A stretch of 64,000 nt of DNA from Paenibacillus albidus. GTDB lineage: Bacteria; Bacillota; Bacilli; Paenibacillales; Paenibacillaceae. The position numbers were made by a program, and so were the translations under genes. Shown piece after piece: positions 8,715 to 17,182 of the stretch. Where the stretch lies: positions 1-64,000 of the forward strand of contig NZ_BMKR01000025.1 in NCBI RefSeq assembly GCF_014644435.1, written 5' to 3'. Position 1 is the first letter of the stretch; the number at the start of each line of letters is the position of its first letter. The notes under the pieces are model-generated. The model had not been told where the DNA came from. It searched no databases and was given only the letters and a program-made list of their open reading frames with translations.

Positions 8715-10326
8715 ACAAGCTATCAAGATATGTATCATCGATGATATCCCTGCGGTCGTCCGCGGGTTGTCTATGCGCCTCCCGTGGGAGCAGCACGGCA
8801 TCGTCGTAGCCGGAACAGCAAGCAATGGCGAAGAGGGGCTGGAGATCATCCGGCAGCATCAGCCTGATCTCGTCTTGACCGATATCCGTATGCCTTTTGT
8901 AGACGGCCTGGAGATGATGCGGGCTATTCTGGAGGAACAGCCGGGGATGAAGCTGATCTTTCTCAGCGGATATACCGACTTTGCTTATGCACAGGAGGCC
9001 GTGAAGCTGGGCGCCTTCGATTTTATTGTGAAGCCGTTCACCCCGGACCAGGTGCTTGCATCCGTTCTGAAGGCCAAGGAAGTGTTGATCCGGGAACGCT
9101 GCCAAGCGGAGTACACGCGGGGCATGGAGCAGAAGCTGCGGGAGAGCCTGCCCTTCCTGCGGCAGGAATACATGCGGCTGCTGATCCGCTACGGCACCCA
9201 GCAGCAGAAGCAAGGGCAGCAGTGGGACTTCTTCGGCATTGAGATGGAGAGCCGGAATTTCTATGTTCTGGTTGCTGAAATGGACTTCTTCGCAGAGCGG
9301 ACGGCTGAACTCCCGGTGAATGAAGTGGAGCTGATCCGGTTTGCTGTGCAGAACATTTTGCAGGAGACAATATCAGGTTATACGCATGGCATCGTATTCC
9401 GCGAGAATGTGAATCAGTTTGTGCTGGTTATCAACCCCTCCAAGGACATGGATGCAGAGCAGCTGGCGGAACGCTGCAGGGAGAATGTATGCAAATATTC
9501 CTATCAGAGTGTCTCCATCGGACTTGGCGGAGAGGTGAAAGAGACGGCGCAGCTGGCAGTTTCCTATGCCCAGGCGCTGTCGGCGCTGGCCCATACCTTT
9601 CTGACCGGAGGCAACAGTGTATATCGCTATGAGGAAGGCGGACATCTGGATTCGGCGATGCCCCGGTATTCCTACGAGAAGGAGAAGGAGTTGCTGTATT
9701 GTCTGCGGTCGGCCAATCTGCCCAAGGCGGAGGAGCAGCTGGAGAGCATCTGGGGCGAATGGCTCGCATCCCATGTGCGTCCTGATCCTGTGATGGTGAG
9801 GACGTTGAGTCTGGAGCTGGCCCATTCCATTCACCGTGTATTTACAGAGAAGGCATCGGACCCGGAAGTACAGGAGCTGGAGAAAAAGCTGGCGGATATG
9901 AACCATGCAGCTTCGTTTGAAGAGCTGCGCGGCAGAATCCGCGATTTCTGCCGGCAAGGCTGCAATTATTTGCAGATCCGGCAGTTTAGCGACGCCCGTG
10001 TTTTGGTGGAACGGGCCATTACGCATATCAACAGCCATCTGCACGAGAATCTGTCCGTCGCCGATTGCGCGCGGGCGGTCCACCTCAGTCCCAGCTATTT
10101 TTCCAACCTGTTCAAGAAAGAGGTAGGCATGACACTGGCCCAATATATTATCGGCAGACGGATGGAGAAGGCCAAGGAACTGGTGCTGGAAGGCATGCAG
10201 GTTCAGGATATTGCCGTCTCCCTGGGGTATGAGGACCGTCCCTATTTTACCGAATTGTTCAAAAAATACACGGGTATGACGCCGACCGATTTCCGTTCCA
10301 AATATACTTCACCGCCCCAAGGTTGA
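8704..10326 (+). CDS. YesN-like response regulator, AraC-type DNA binding
   Basis: A 540-residue cytoplasmic regulator. The receiver domain (1-125) has the acidic pair Asp12/Asp13 in IIDDIPAV, phosphoacceptor Asp60 in LTDIRMP and Lys110 in VKPFTP. A long middle region links it to the C-terminal AraC HTH (about 435-535) with SVADCARAVHLSPSYFSNLFKKEVG and the second HTH ending in LGYEDRPYFTELFKKYTGMTP. It overlaps the kinase gene, the normal yesMN arrangement. Its likely targets are the lyase gene and the transporter genes around it. Confidence 0.94.
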   Translation: MISEQAIKICIIDDIPAVVRGLSMRLPWEQHGIVVAGTASNGEEGLEIIRQHQPDLVLTDIRMPFVDGLEMMRAILEEQPGMKLIFLSGYTDFAYAQEAVKLGAFDFIVKPFTPDQVLASVLKAKEVLIRERCQAEYTRGMEQKLRESLPFLRQEYMRLLIRYGTQQQKQGQQWDFFGIEMESRNFYVLVAEMDFFAERTAELPVNEVELIRFAVQNILQETISGYTHGIVFRENVNQFVLVINPSKDMDAEQLAERCRENVCKYSYQSVSIGLGGEVKETAQLAVSYAQALSALAHTFLTGGNSVYRYEEGGHLDSAMPRYSYEKEKELLYCLRSANLPKAEEQLESIWGEWLASHVRPDPVMVRTLSLELAHSIHRVFTEKASDPEVQELEKKLADMNHAASFEELRGRIRDFCRQGCNYLQIRQFSDARVLVERAITHINSHLHENLSVADCARAVHLSPSYFSNLFKKEVGMTLAQYIIGRRMEKAKELVLEGMQVQDIAVSLGYEDRPYFTELFKKYTGMTPTDFRSKYTSPPQG

Positions 10327-10445
10327 TACAGTGATTTCCTCTCCCCTGAATAGTTGTTTTCTCCTTCACCTTAAGGACAACCTTCATTTTATAATTTTGA
10401 TAGGAAATGAAGGCGATTACAAGATAGAAAAGGGAGGCAATATTG

Positions 10446-11834
10446 ATGAGAATAAAAAAATGGCTGTTGGCGGGATCATCCCTGCTATTGGTCGGGTCGC
10501 TTGCGGCTTGTTCCTCAACCGGAGAAGAGACGGAGACCGCTGCAGGCAATGGTGCCGCAGAGAAAACAAAACTGGTGTACTGGACCATTGATCGTCACGA
10601 TTCTGATTTTATCGAGCAGAAGATCAGCGACTATGAAGCACAGCATACGGATATCGACATTGAGCTCAAGGTGATGGCCGACAATTATACACAATCTGTT
10701 GATATTGCTTTTGCCAGCAATCAGGCTCCGGACATCCTGCGTGTCGATGCGTCCAACGTGCCTACCTGGGTCAAAAAAGGGTATCTGGAGCCTTTCGACA
10801 GCCACATGACACCTGAAATGAAAGAGAATTTCAAAAAAGTGCTGATCGAGGAAAAAAATATGGTCGACGGCAAAGTGTACACCCTCCCGAATATCGGCCA
10901 GTTCTGGCGGCTGATCTATAATGTCGACCTGTTTGAAAAAGCGGGCATTCAGGAGCCGCCGAAAACGATCGACGAAATGGTCGCTGCCGCCAAAAAAATT
11001 ACCGAGGTCGGCAAGGAAACCGGCGCTTACGGTTTTGCCGGCAACTTCAAAAGTGCCAGCGGGTTCGAACGGATTGCTTATCCGATTACTACACTGAGCA
11101 AAAATGTGGGCAATGAAGGCTTTAATTTTCAGACAGGACAATTTGATTTTGGCATGTACAAGGAAGTAGCCGAGGCTCTCCACCAAATCAAAACGGATGG
11201 AAGTATGCTGCCGGGTTCGGAATCGCTGGATATTGATCCGCTGAGAGCCCAGTTTGCCCAAGGTAAAATCGGCATGTATTTCAACCATTCTGTGGAGCCG
11301 AGTGTGTTCAAGACCCAGTTCCCGACCGAAATCCGCTGGGCGGCGGCAACGCCTCCAACCGTGGATGGACAGAAAAATGGTGCGATTCAGGTTATTGCCG
11401 GCAGCTACCTGGCGATGAGCAAGGATTCGGCTCAAAAGGAACAGGCCTGGAAGTTTATTGAATGGATGTACAGTGATGAGATACAGACTGCCTATCAGGA
11501 AGGCGGTTATGGCGTGTCGGTTATTCCGTCGGTTGCCGCTGTAGCCAAAGCTCCGGACATTCCCGGCATTGAGCACTTCCTGCCAACGGCGGATGACGGT
11601 ATTTATCCGGCCACACCGCTGGTGATTACCGAAGGTCGACTGGAAGGGACAAAGAAGGTGGACGTATTCAACCGCTATATTTTTGACGGCGGAGATTTGG
11701 ACAAGGAGATTGCCGATCTGAATACACGTTACAATGCTGCACTGGATAAAGCCAAAGCTGCGGGAGATACCGCCATTGAAGCGCAGCCTGATTTCAATGC
11801 CGGGGCTCTGCAAGGTTCTCTGGTTGCCAAATAA
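10446..11834 (+). CDS. sugar ABC transporter solute-binding lipoprotein
   Basis: A 462-residue binding lipoprotein of extracellular solute-binding family 1. The N-terminus (MRIKKWLLAG then LLLVGSLAAC) is a signal peptide with lipobox and lipid-modified Cys22. The rest shows a periplasmic-binding fold, e.g. LVYWTIDRHD and APDILRVDASNVPTW. TTG at 10443 is also in frame, but ATG at 10446 sits well after GGGAGGC. It lies 119 bases after the regulator gene, separated by a possible promoter (TATAAT at 10390-10395), so it may be expressed more strongly than the permeases. It delivers substrate to the permeases at 5089 and 6005. Confidence 0.93.
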   Translation: MRIKKWLLAGSSLLLVGSLAACSSTGEETETAAGNGAAEKTKLVYWTIDRHDSDFIEQKISDYEAQHTDIDIELKVMADNYTQSVDIAFASNQAPDILRVDASNVPTWVKKGYLEPFDSHMTPEMKENFKKVLIEEKNMVDGKVYTLPNIGQFWRLIYNVDLFEKAGIQEPPKTIDEMVAAAKKITEVGKETGAYGFAGNFKSASGFERIAYPITTLSKNVGNEGFNFQTGQFDFGMYKEVAEALHQIKTDGSMLPGSESLDIDPLRAQFAQGKIGMYFNHSVEPSVFKTQFPTEIRWAAATPPTVDGQKNGAIQVIAGSYLAMSKDSAQKEQAWKFIEWMYSDEIQTAYQEGGYGVSVIPSVAAVAKAPDIPGIEHFLPTADDGIYPATPLVITEGRLEGTKKVDVFNRYIFDGGDLDKEIADLNTRYNAALDKAKAAGDTAIEAQPDFNAGALQGSLVAK

Positions 11835-11850
11835 TCATAAGCCGAACAAG

Positions 11851-11882
11851 ACCGCCCAACTTCACCACGTTGCGGCGGTTTT
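11851..11882 (+). terminator. rho-independent terminator after solute-binding protein
   Basis: Arms ACCGCC...CAAC and GTTG...GGCGGT with an 8-base loop, followed by TTTTACGGTTT. It ends the polysaccharide operon. Confidence 0.8.
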
Positions 11883-12005
11883 ACGGTTTATATCAGGGAG
11901 AATTGCAAATAGTAGTAAAACATGCGAGCCATCTGCTGCCTGGCTTGATGTGCGGCCCGGGTGTATTGTGTAGTATCATAAAGGGTGAGAGGGGGCCGTT
12001 CAAGT

Positions 12006-12401
12006 ATGGCGACAGAGATTAAGGACCGCATTAACCTGAAAGAAATCAACTGCGAGAAGGAGCTTACCCTTGCCGTAATCGGCGGGAAATGGAAGTTGAT
12101 TATTCTCTGGCATCTCGGCCTGGAAGGGACCAAACGCTTCAGTGAGCTGAAGAAGCTGATTCCCCACATCACACAAAAGATGCTGACCAACCAGCTGCGT
12201 GAACTGGAAGAGGATCAGCTTGTACTCCGCAAGGTGTATGCCGAGGTTCCGCCCAAAGTGGAATATTCGTTGACCGAATATGGCCAGAGTCTGCTGCCTG
12301 TCCTGCGCATGATGTATGATTGGGGCAAAAATTATGGGGAAAAGGTCATCTGGAAGAATCAAGAGCAAGTCCAGATCTGCGAGGACAGCTCCGTAAGATA
12401 A
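12006..12401 (+). CDS. HxlR/YodB-family transcriptional regulator
   Basis: A 131-residue winged-helix regulator of the HxlR family. The hallmark NCEKELTLAVIGGKWK is seen, with Cys16 at the position of the redox-sensing cysteine of YodB/CatR/HypR proteins, followed by RFSELKKLIPHITQKMLTNQLRELEEDQL (recognition helix). ATG at 12006 is preferred over GTG at 11985 because GAGAGGGGG lies 11 bases upstream. It sits 35 bases before an Old Yellow Enzyme gene in the same direction. By analogy with hypR-hypO it probably senses quinones, aldehydes or disulfide stress and controls its neighbour. It is not adjacent to hxlAB. Confidence 0.88.
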   Translation: MATEIKDRINLKEINCEKELTLAVIGGKWKLIILWHLGLEGTKRFSELKKLIPHITQKMLTNQLRELEEDQLVLRKVYAEVPPKVEYSLTEYGQSLLPVLRMMYDWGKNYGEKVIWKNQEQVQICEDSSVR

Positions 12402-12436
12402 GCATAAATATAAAGAATGTGGAGGGTTTTGCCGAT

Positions 12437-13576
12437 ATGTCCAAACAAGATTATAGCTCATTACTGGAGACTTTCCGTTTTGCTAACGGGACCGCTTTGA
12501 AGAACCGTGTGGTGATGGCTCCGATGACCAACTTTGCCTCAAACCCGGATGGAACGGTATCGGATGCAGAGCTGGCCTATTATACCCGCCGTTCCGGCGG
12601 TGCGGGAATGGTTATTACAGCCTGCGTGTATGTGACGGCCGGCGGCAAAGGGTTCCAGGGTGAATTTGGCGCGGACAAGGATGAACTGATTCCCAGCTTG
12701 CGCCAGTTGGCCGAAGCGATCAAGGCACAGGGAGCCAAAGCCATCCTGCAAATCTTTCATGGCGGCCGCCAGTGTCCGCCGGAGCTGCTGCCGGACGGTC
12801 AGACGGTTAGTGCCAGTGCCGTTCCGGCTGAGCTGCCGAACGGGGGCCGGGGCCCGGTGCCGCGTGCTCTGGATGAAGCGGAAATCACTGCTATTATCGC
12901 GGATTTCGGCAGTGCGACCCGCCGGGCTATCGAGGCGGGTTTCGACGGTGTTGAAATTCATGGCGCCAACGGATATCTGTTGCAGCAGTTTTTCTCGCCC
13001 CATTCCAATATCCGCGAAGACCGCTGGGGCGGAAGCCTGGAGAAACGCCTGACCTTCCCGCTTGCAGTTGTAGAAGAAGTGAACCGGGCCGTCAAGGAGC
13101 ATGCCGCTCCTTCGTTCCTCGTCGGCTACCGCTTCTCGCCGGAAGAGCCGGAAACACCGGGCATAACCATGGCTGAGACTCTTGCGCTAATAGATGCGCT
13201 CAGTTCCGGAGGACGGCTGGATTATTTGCACGTATCCCTGCAGGAGTTCTGGTCGCTGCCGCGCCGGGGAACCGAAGACACCCGGCCGCGGATTGAGCAG
13301 ATTGTAGACCGGGTTGCGGGCAGGCTGCCAGTCATTGGTGTGGGTTCACTCTACAGCGCGGAGGATGCACTCAAGGCGCTGGACAGCGGCGTAGATCTGA
13401 TTGCCCTGGGGCGTCCGCTGCTGATTGACCCCGACTGGGTGCAAAAGGTGGCGGAAGACCGTGCAGCGGAGATTGATACTGAGCTGGACCCTGCGGCGCA
13501 GGAAAGACTTGTGATCCCCGACTATCTCTGGGGTGCGCTGACTCATACGCCGGGTTGGGTGCCGATAAAAGCCTGA
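12437..13576 (+). CDS. NADH:flavin oxidoreductase (Old Yellow Enzyme family)
   Basis: A 379-residue FMN-dependent TIM-barrel ene-reductase. Visible family motifs are LKNRVVMAPMTN, FHGGRQ, EIHGANGYLLQQFFSP, NIREDRWGGSLEKRL and the phosphate-binding VIGVGSLYSAEDA and LIALGRPLL. Members reduce electrophilic alkenes such as alpha,beta-unsaturated carbonyls. A longer frame extends to 12320 inside the regulator gene, but GGAGGG at 12421-12426 supports ATG at 12437. It lies directly after the HxlR-type regulator and just before a strong terminator, making a two-gene unit for electrophile defence. Confidence 0.92.
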   Translation: MSKQDYSSLLETFRFANGTALKNRVVMAPMTNFASNPDGTVSDAELAYYTRRSGGAGMVITACVYVTAGGKGFQGEFGADKDELIPSLRQLAEAIKAQGAKAILQIFHGGRQCPPELLPDGQTVSASAVPAELPNGGRGPVPRALDEAEITAIIADFGSATRRAIEAGFDGVEIHGANGYLLQQFFSPHSNIREDRWGGSLEKRLTFPLAVVEEVNRAVKEHAAPSFLVGYRFSPEEPETPGITMAETLALIDALSSGGRLDYLHVSLQEFWSLPRRGTEDTRPRIEQIVDRVAGRLPVIGVGSLYSAEDALKALDSGVDLIALGRPLLIDPDWVQKVAEDRAAEIDTELDPAAQERLVIPDYLWGALTHTPGWVPIKA

Positions 13577-13620
13577 TCTCTCTTTAGCCGCCTGATCTGG
13601 AGAAGGTTTTAACCATCCTA

Positions 13621-13662
13621 AAGAACCCTGATGGAAAGGAAATATCCATCAGGGTTCTTTAT
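13621..13662. terminator. strong hairpin terminator between convergent genes
   Basis: Perfect 15-bp arms, AAGAACCCTGATGGA (13621-13635) and its complement at 13645-13659, followed by TTTATT. It ends the Old Yellow Enzyme transcript and may also serve pepT from the other side. Confidence 0.92.
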
Positions 13663-13684
13663 TGAATTTAGCTAGAACTACAGA

Positions 13685-14917
13685 TTAAGCCTTCTGTTCG
13701 AACAGCTTGGCAATCTCCGTAATGACCTGAACAGATTTCACCATGTTGTCGGCCGAGGCATATTCGAATTTGCCGTGAAAATTCTCGCCTCCGGTAAATA
13801 TATTCGGTGTTGGCAGTCCCATATATGACAGCTGCGACCCGTCGGTGCCGCCGCGGATCGGGCGGATAACAGGCGTGATCCCCAGGCCCGACATCGCCTC
13901 ATGGGCAATGTCGACGATGTGGCGGACGGGTTCGATTTTTTCGCGCATGTTGTAATATTGGTCTTTGAGCTCAAGCACAATGTTCTCTTTACCGTAGGTC
14001 AGTTTGAATTCCTCTACAATCGCAGTTAGATGAGCTTTGCGTTGTTCGAACTGCGTGCGGTCGAAATCGCGGATAATATATTGCAGCGTGCTCTGCTCGG
14101 CCGTACCCTGCATGGAGATCAGATGGTAGAAACCTTCATAGCCTTCTGTAAATTCCGGAGCCTCCCCTGCGGGGAGCCTTTGATGCAGAGCCATGGCAAT
14201 TTTGGCGGAGTGAACCATTTTGTCTTTGGCTGTGCCGGGGTGCACATTTACCCCATGAACTATGATTTTGGCTGCGGCAGCATTGAAGCTTTCATATTCC
14301 AGTTCACCAAGCGGACCTCCGTCTACGGTATAGGCATAGGACGCCCCGAATGCGGCCACATCGAATTTATGGGGGCCACGTCCGATCTCCTCGTCGGGAG
14401 TAAAGGCCACTCTGATTCTGCCGTGTTTGATTTCGGGATGCTGAAGCAAATAGTTCATGGCTGTCATAATCTCGGCAATACCGGCTTTGTTGTCCGCCCC
14501 GAGCAAGGTGGTGCCGTCGGTGGTAATCAGCGTGTGCCCCCGGTAGTTCTCGAGCTCAGGGAAGTTTTGGACAGACAATACTATATTTAATTCTTTGTTC
14601 AAAAGAATATCGCCGCCCCCATAGTTCTCTACAATCTGCGGCTTGACATCCTTGCCGGTAAAATCGGTTGCGGTATCCAGATGCGCCAGGAATCCGATGG
14701 TGGGCACGTCCTTCTCCGAGTTGGATGGCAGGGTAGCCATAACGTATCCGTGCTTGTCCACTGTAATCTCTTCCATCCCTATGCTGCCCAGTTCTTCGGC
14801 AAGCTTGCGGGCCAGCACCATCTGGCCGGGTGTGGAGGGACAGTCCTCATTGCTCTCATTCGATTGAGTATCCATACGGGCATAGGATATAAAACGCTCT
14901 ATAACTTCTTGCTTCAA
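13685..14917 (-). CDS. pepT: peptidase T (aminotripeptidase)
   Basis: A 410-residue cytoplasmic M20-family dizinc tripeptidase. Zinc-site motifs are seen: GFLAHLDTA, TTLLGADNKAGIAEIM, AFTPDEEIGRG (catalytic Glu and zinc ligand), YTVDGG, and the C-terminal RPIRGGTDGSQLSYMGLPTPNIFTGGENFHGKFE. Length and motif order match PepT. The start is TTG at 14917-14915, ten bases after GAGGAG. It releases the N-terminal residue of tripeptides. It appears monocistronic. Confidence 0.97.
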   Translation of the reverse strand: MKQEVIERFISYARMDTQSNESNEDCPSTPGQMVLARKLAEELGSIGMEEITVDKHGYVMATLPSNSEKDVPTIGFLAHLDTATDFTGKDVKPQIVENYGGGDILLNKELNIVLSVQNFPELENYRGHTLITTDGTTLLGADNKAGIAEIMTAMNYLLQHPEIKHGRIRVAFTPDEEIGRGPHKFDVAAFGASYAYTVDGGPLGELEYESFNAAAAKIIVHGVNVHPGTAKDKMVHSAKIAMALHQRLPAGEAPEFTEGYEGFYHLISMQGTAEQSTLQYIIRDFDRTQFEQRKAHLTAIVEEFKLTYGKENIVLELKDQYYNMREKIEPVRHIVDIAHEAMSGLGITPVIRPIRGGTDGSQLSYMGLPTPNIFTGGENFHGKFEYASADNMVKSVQVITEIAKLFEQKA

Positions 14918-15008
14918 CGTGCCTCAGCTCCTCTTTAACGTCATGTACCTATAGTATCACGATCCTTGCGAGGTCTCATCCCTACAAAGGGAATATAGGG
15001 GAGGCGGA

Positions 15009-15668
15009 CTATTCGGACTTCTCTTCCGGGGAGTCCCGGCTAATTAAAGTTGCGGAGAGCAGATAGCGGTCAGGTGCCGAACCGACATAGGAAAAAGGGT
15101 AGCAGGTAATCAGGGTAAGTGTGGCTTCACGGCTGGCTTGAATGGCTCCCCGTTCCTTGGCGTCTACAATGGTGCTGCCGGTGACCTCGTATACAAATCT
15201 TCCGTTTGCAGTCTCCAGTTCAATCCGGTCTTTTGCGCGGAGTTCTCCCAAGCGGCGGAATACCGTGTCGCGGTGTCCAGCCAGCACACTGTTGCCGCTG
15301 GTCCCTATTGCTGCGCTTCCTATGGAATGGCCAGCCCCTTTCTTTAACTGCGGACTTTCCGTGCCTTCAAGAATGGCCGCCTTTTTATTCAACGACGGGA
15401 AAAAAATCTTGCCGATGATTTCACCCTCCACATAGGAGGGTGTAGTCGTTTGTCCGGGATATTCAGCCATCATGTCAGCGGGCAGGGGATGTTCTTCAGC
15501 CCCGGGTGGACGTGCTGAGGCTTCCTCCCTCTTTTTGTCCCAATCCTTAAGGGCCTGGCGGGCTTCGAGGGGGGCTTTCACCACCTGGACTACAGAGTAG
15601 ACCAGAACAGACAAAGAGAGTACAAAGATTAGTCTTACGGCAAGAACCATACCGGGACGTCTCTTCAT
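15009..15668 (-). CDS. class D sortase
   Basis: A 219-residue membrane-anchored transpeptidase with an N-terminal transmembrane segment (about 9-30) and a C-terminal sortase barrel. The catalytic residues are His132 (SVLAGHRDT), Cys189 (LTLITCYPF) and Arg201 (PDRYLLSA), the pattern of class D enzymes. Class D sortases prefer LPNTA-like signals rather than LPXTG. The gene upstream in the same direction ends in LPETA plus a membrane anchor, so that product is the obvious substrate, 27 bases away. Together they form a small dedicated surface-anchoring pair. Confidence 0.94.
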   Translation of the reverse strand: MKRRPGMVLAVRLIFVLSLSVLVYSVVQVVKAPLEARQALKDWDKKREEASARPPGAEEHPLPADMMAEYPGQTTTPSYVEGEIIGKIFFPSLNKKAAILEGTESPQLKKGAGHSIGSAAIGTSGNSVLAGHRDTVFRRLGELRAKDRIELETANGRFVYEVTGSTIVDAKERGAIQASREATLTLITCYPFSYVGSAPDRYLLSATLISRDSPEEKSE

Positions 15669-15695
15669 ACGCTCTCCTCCATACCTTGCATGAAT

Positions 15696-16661
15696 TTATT
15701 TGCGGGATTTCATTGTGCGCAGAACAATGATGCTAATTATGGCGACAGCGAGGCTCAAGAGAATCAGGTTAAACCAAGGTTCGGCGGTCTCCGGCAATTC
15801 GTCTCCGCCGTCCGGTCCTGCCAGCGGGAGCTCTTCATCGGTGAGGATAGGTCCGTCATCCGGCGCAGGTGTGGCTGAAGGCTGGCTGCCTGGTGTGCCG
15901 CTGCCCTCCGCACCCGGTGAAGGCGTTGGTGCAACACCGCTGATCGTTTCCCCGCCTCCGAGCGGAACCGGGGCTTCGGTTACGCTGATGTTTTCTTGCC
16001 CAGGCGTTGCGGCCGGACCTGGTGTCACGATGGTTCCCGGGATACCGGGTGAAGCTGCGGCGGTTGGCTCTGAACCCGGCCTCGTGGAAGGATCCGGCGA
16101 AGGGGGCGCGGTAGCTCCCCCGCCCGGCTCTGCGGATGCACCCGGCGAAGCAGTTGCGGCCGGGGGTGTGCTGGGCTCGGCTGAAGGTACGGCTTCACCC
16201 GAGGCGGAGAATTCAAACGCCACGGTAGCTTTCATCCCCTGATATTCATTCCCTGCATCCCACGGGAAGGTCACAGCCATCCGCAGAACATCTTGCTCAC
16301 CGCCGGCCAATGAACCGATGGCCACACGGCCTTCTGCCTCGCTCATTACCCCCGAGTAGAGGATTACTCCCTCTTTTTCGAGGGTCATTTGCAGAATATT
16401 GTACAATTTCTCGTCTCCGGAACGGAATTTGAAGTCTACGTCATAGTGGAAGCCTTCGTCTCCTGCATTAATCACTGTGTATTCCGTGCGGCTCTCATCC
16501 CCCGGCTTCATGTTGTTCATGGCAACCGTGCTTGCCGTATGCGAATTTACAGTCAGCTTGATTGTATCCTCTGCGCTAACCCCGCCGGCATGCCATATCA
16601 CTCCTGCCAGTACGATCAAGGCATATACAGCTATAACGGCTGAGCGGTACTTGTTCCTCAC
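15696..16661 (-). CDS. TasA/camelysin-like surface protein with C-terminal LPETA sorting signal
   Basis: A 321-residue exported protein. A signal peptide ends near HAGGVSA, then a beta-sandwich region of about 125 residues resembles TasA/CalY-type domains (MKPGDESRTEYTVINAGDEGF, GVILYSGVMSE, GEQDVLRMAVTFPWDAGNEYQG, FEFSASG). A Pro/Ser/Thr/Gly-rich stalk of about 150 residues follows, then LPETA (about 289-293), a hydrophobic helix and a basic tail (MKSRK). GTG at 16661 is chosen because AAGGGG precedes it and the signal peptide then starts properly; an in-frame ATG at 16781 would add 40 unlikely residues. The adjacent class D sortase probably anchors it to the wall. A fibre or biofilm role is inferred. 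Confidence 0.82.
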   Translation of the reverse strand: MRNKYRSAVIAVYALIVLAGVIWHAGGVSAEDTIKLTVNSHTASTVAMNNMKPGDESRTEYTVINAGDEGFHYDVDFKFRSGDEKLYNILQMTLEKEGVILYSGVMSEAEGRVAIGSLAGGEQDVLRMAVTFPWDAGNEYQGMKATVAFEFSASGEAVPSAEPSTPPAATASPGASAEPGGGATAPPSPDPSTRPGSEPTAAASPGIPGTIVTPGPAATPGQENISVTEAPVPLGGGETISGVAPTPSPGAEGSGTPGSQPSATPAPDDGPILTDEELPLAGPDGGDELPETAEPWFNLILLSLAVAIISIIVLRTMKSRK

Positions 16662-16781
16662 GTTTCTCGCCCCTTTTTCTAACGTCTCATCAAGCACCCG
16701 GACCTGAGCTGCGATCTTTCGGCAATGTCCGGCAGGTTTAACTCGAATTTTCATGGATAGTGTCGAATGGTAGTTCTTCAA

Positions 16782-17073
16782 AGAACTACTAAAATCGAAA
16801 ATTCATTTATTATGTAAAAAGAGGGGCGAACAGCTTGATACGGATAGCGGCAGAGATCACGCTTGTTGTTCGTTATAACGAATAAGTAAAGTATAGTCAA
16901 TTTCTGATTTAAAGAAAAACACTATATTCGCTTAAAAGACAATGGAAATGCGTCGTTAATTATAGGTTAGTGTTATTTTAGATGCGATTTCTCGGTATAA
17001 CTCTTTATTTCTTTGAATTGCTATATCCGATTTTGTGTTTTATAAAGAACGTCTTTTATTACAAAGATAAAAA
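16782..17073. other. AT-rich intergenic region with a 14-bp palindrome
   Basis: No gene is seen here. The region is AT-rich and lies upstream of the surface protein. It contains the perfect palindrome TTCGTTATAACGAA at 16869-16882, a possible operator. I find no confident promoter pair. Confidence 0.4.
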
Positions 17074-17130
17074 AGCAAAGCGACCCGATACGGAGTGAAA
17101 GGCAGGGTCCGTTTCGGGTCGCTTTGCTCT
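17074..17130 (-). terminator. long hairpin terminator at the end of the repeat array transcript
   Basis: Arms at 17074-17094 and 17108-17128 pair over 21 positions with one mismatch (AGCAAAGCGACCC against GGGTCGCTTTGCT at the base). Read on the minus strand it is followed by TTTTTTATCTTTG. No plus-strand gene precedes it, so it most likely ends transcription coming leftwards through the 51-bp array. Confidence 0.85.
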
Positions 17131-17182
17131 TTAGGTTATCCGGCCGGTAGCCGGTTTGATCTGTTGGTTCTGGTGCACACGT

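Noticed and set aside
10515..11813. 432-codon minus-strand frame opposite the binding protein
   Set aside because: Antisense shadow of a clear lipoprotein gene, with composition unlike a protein.
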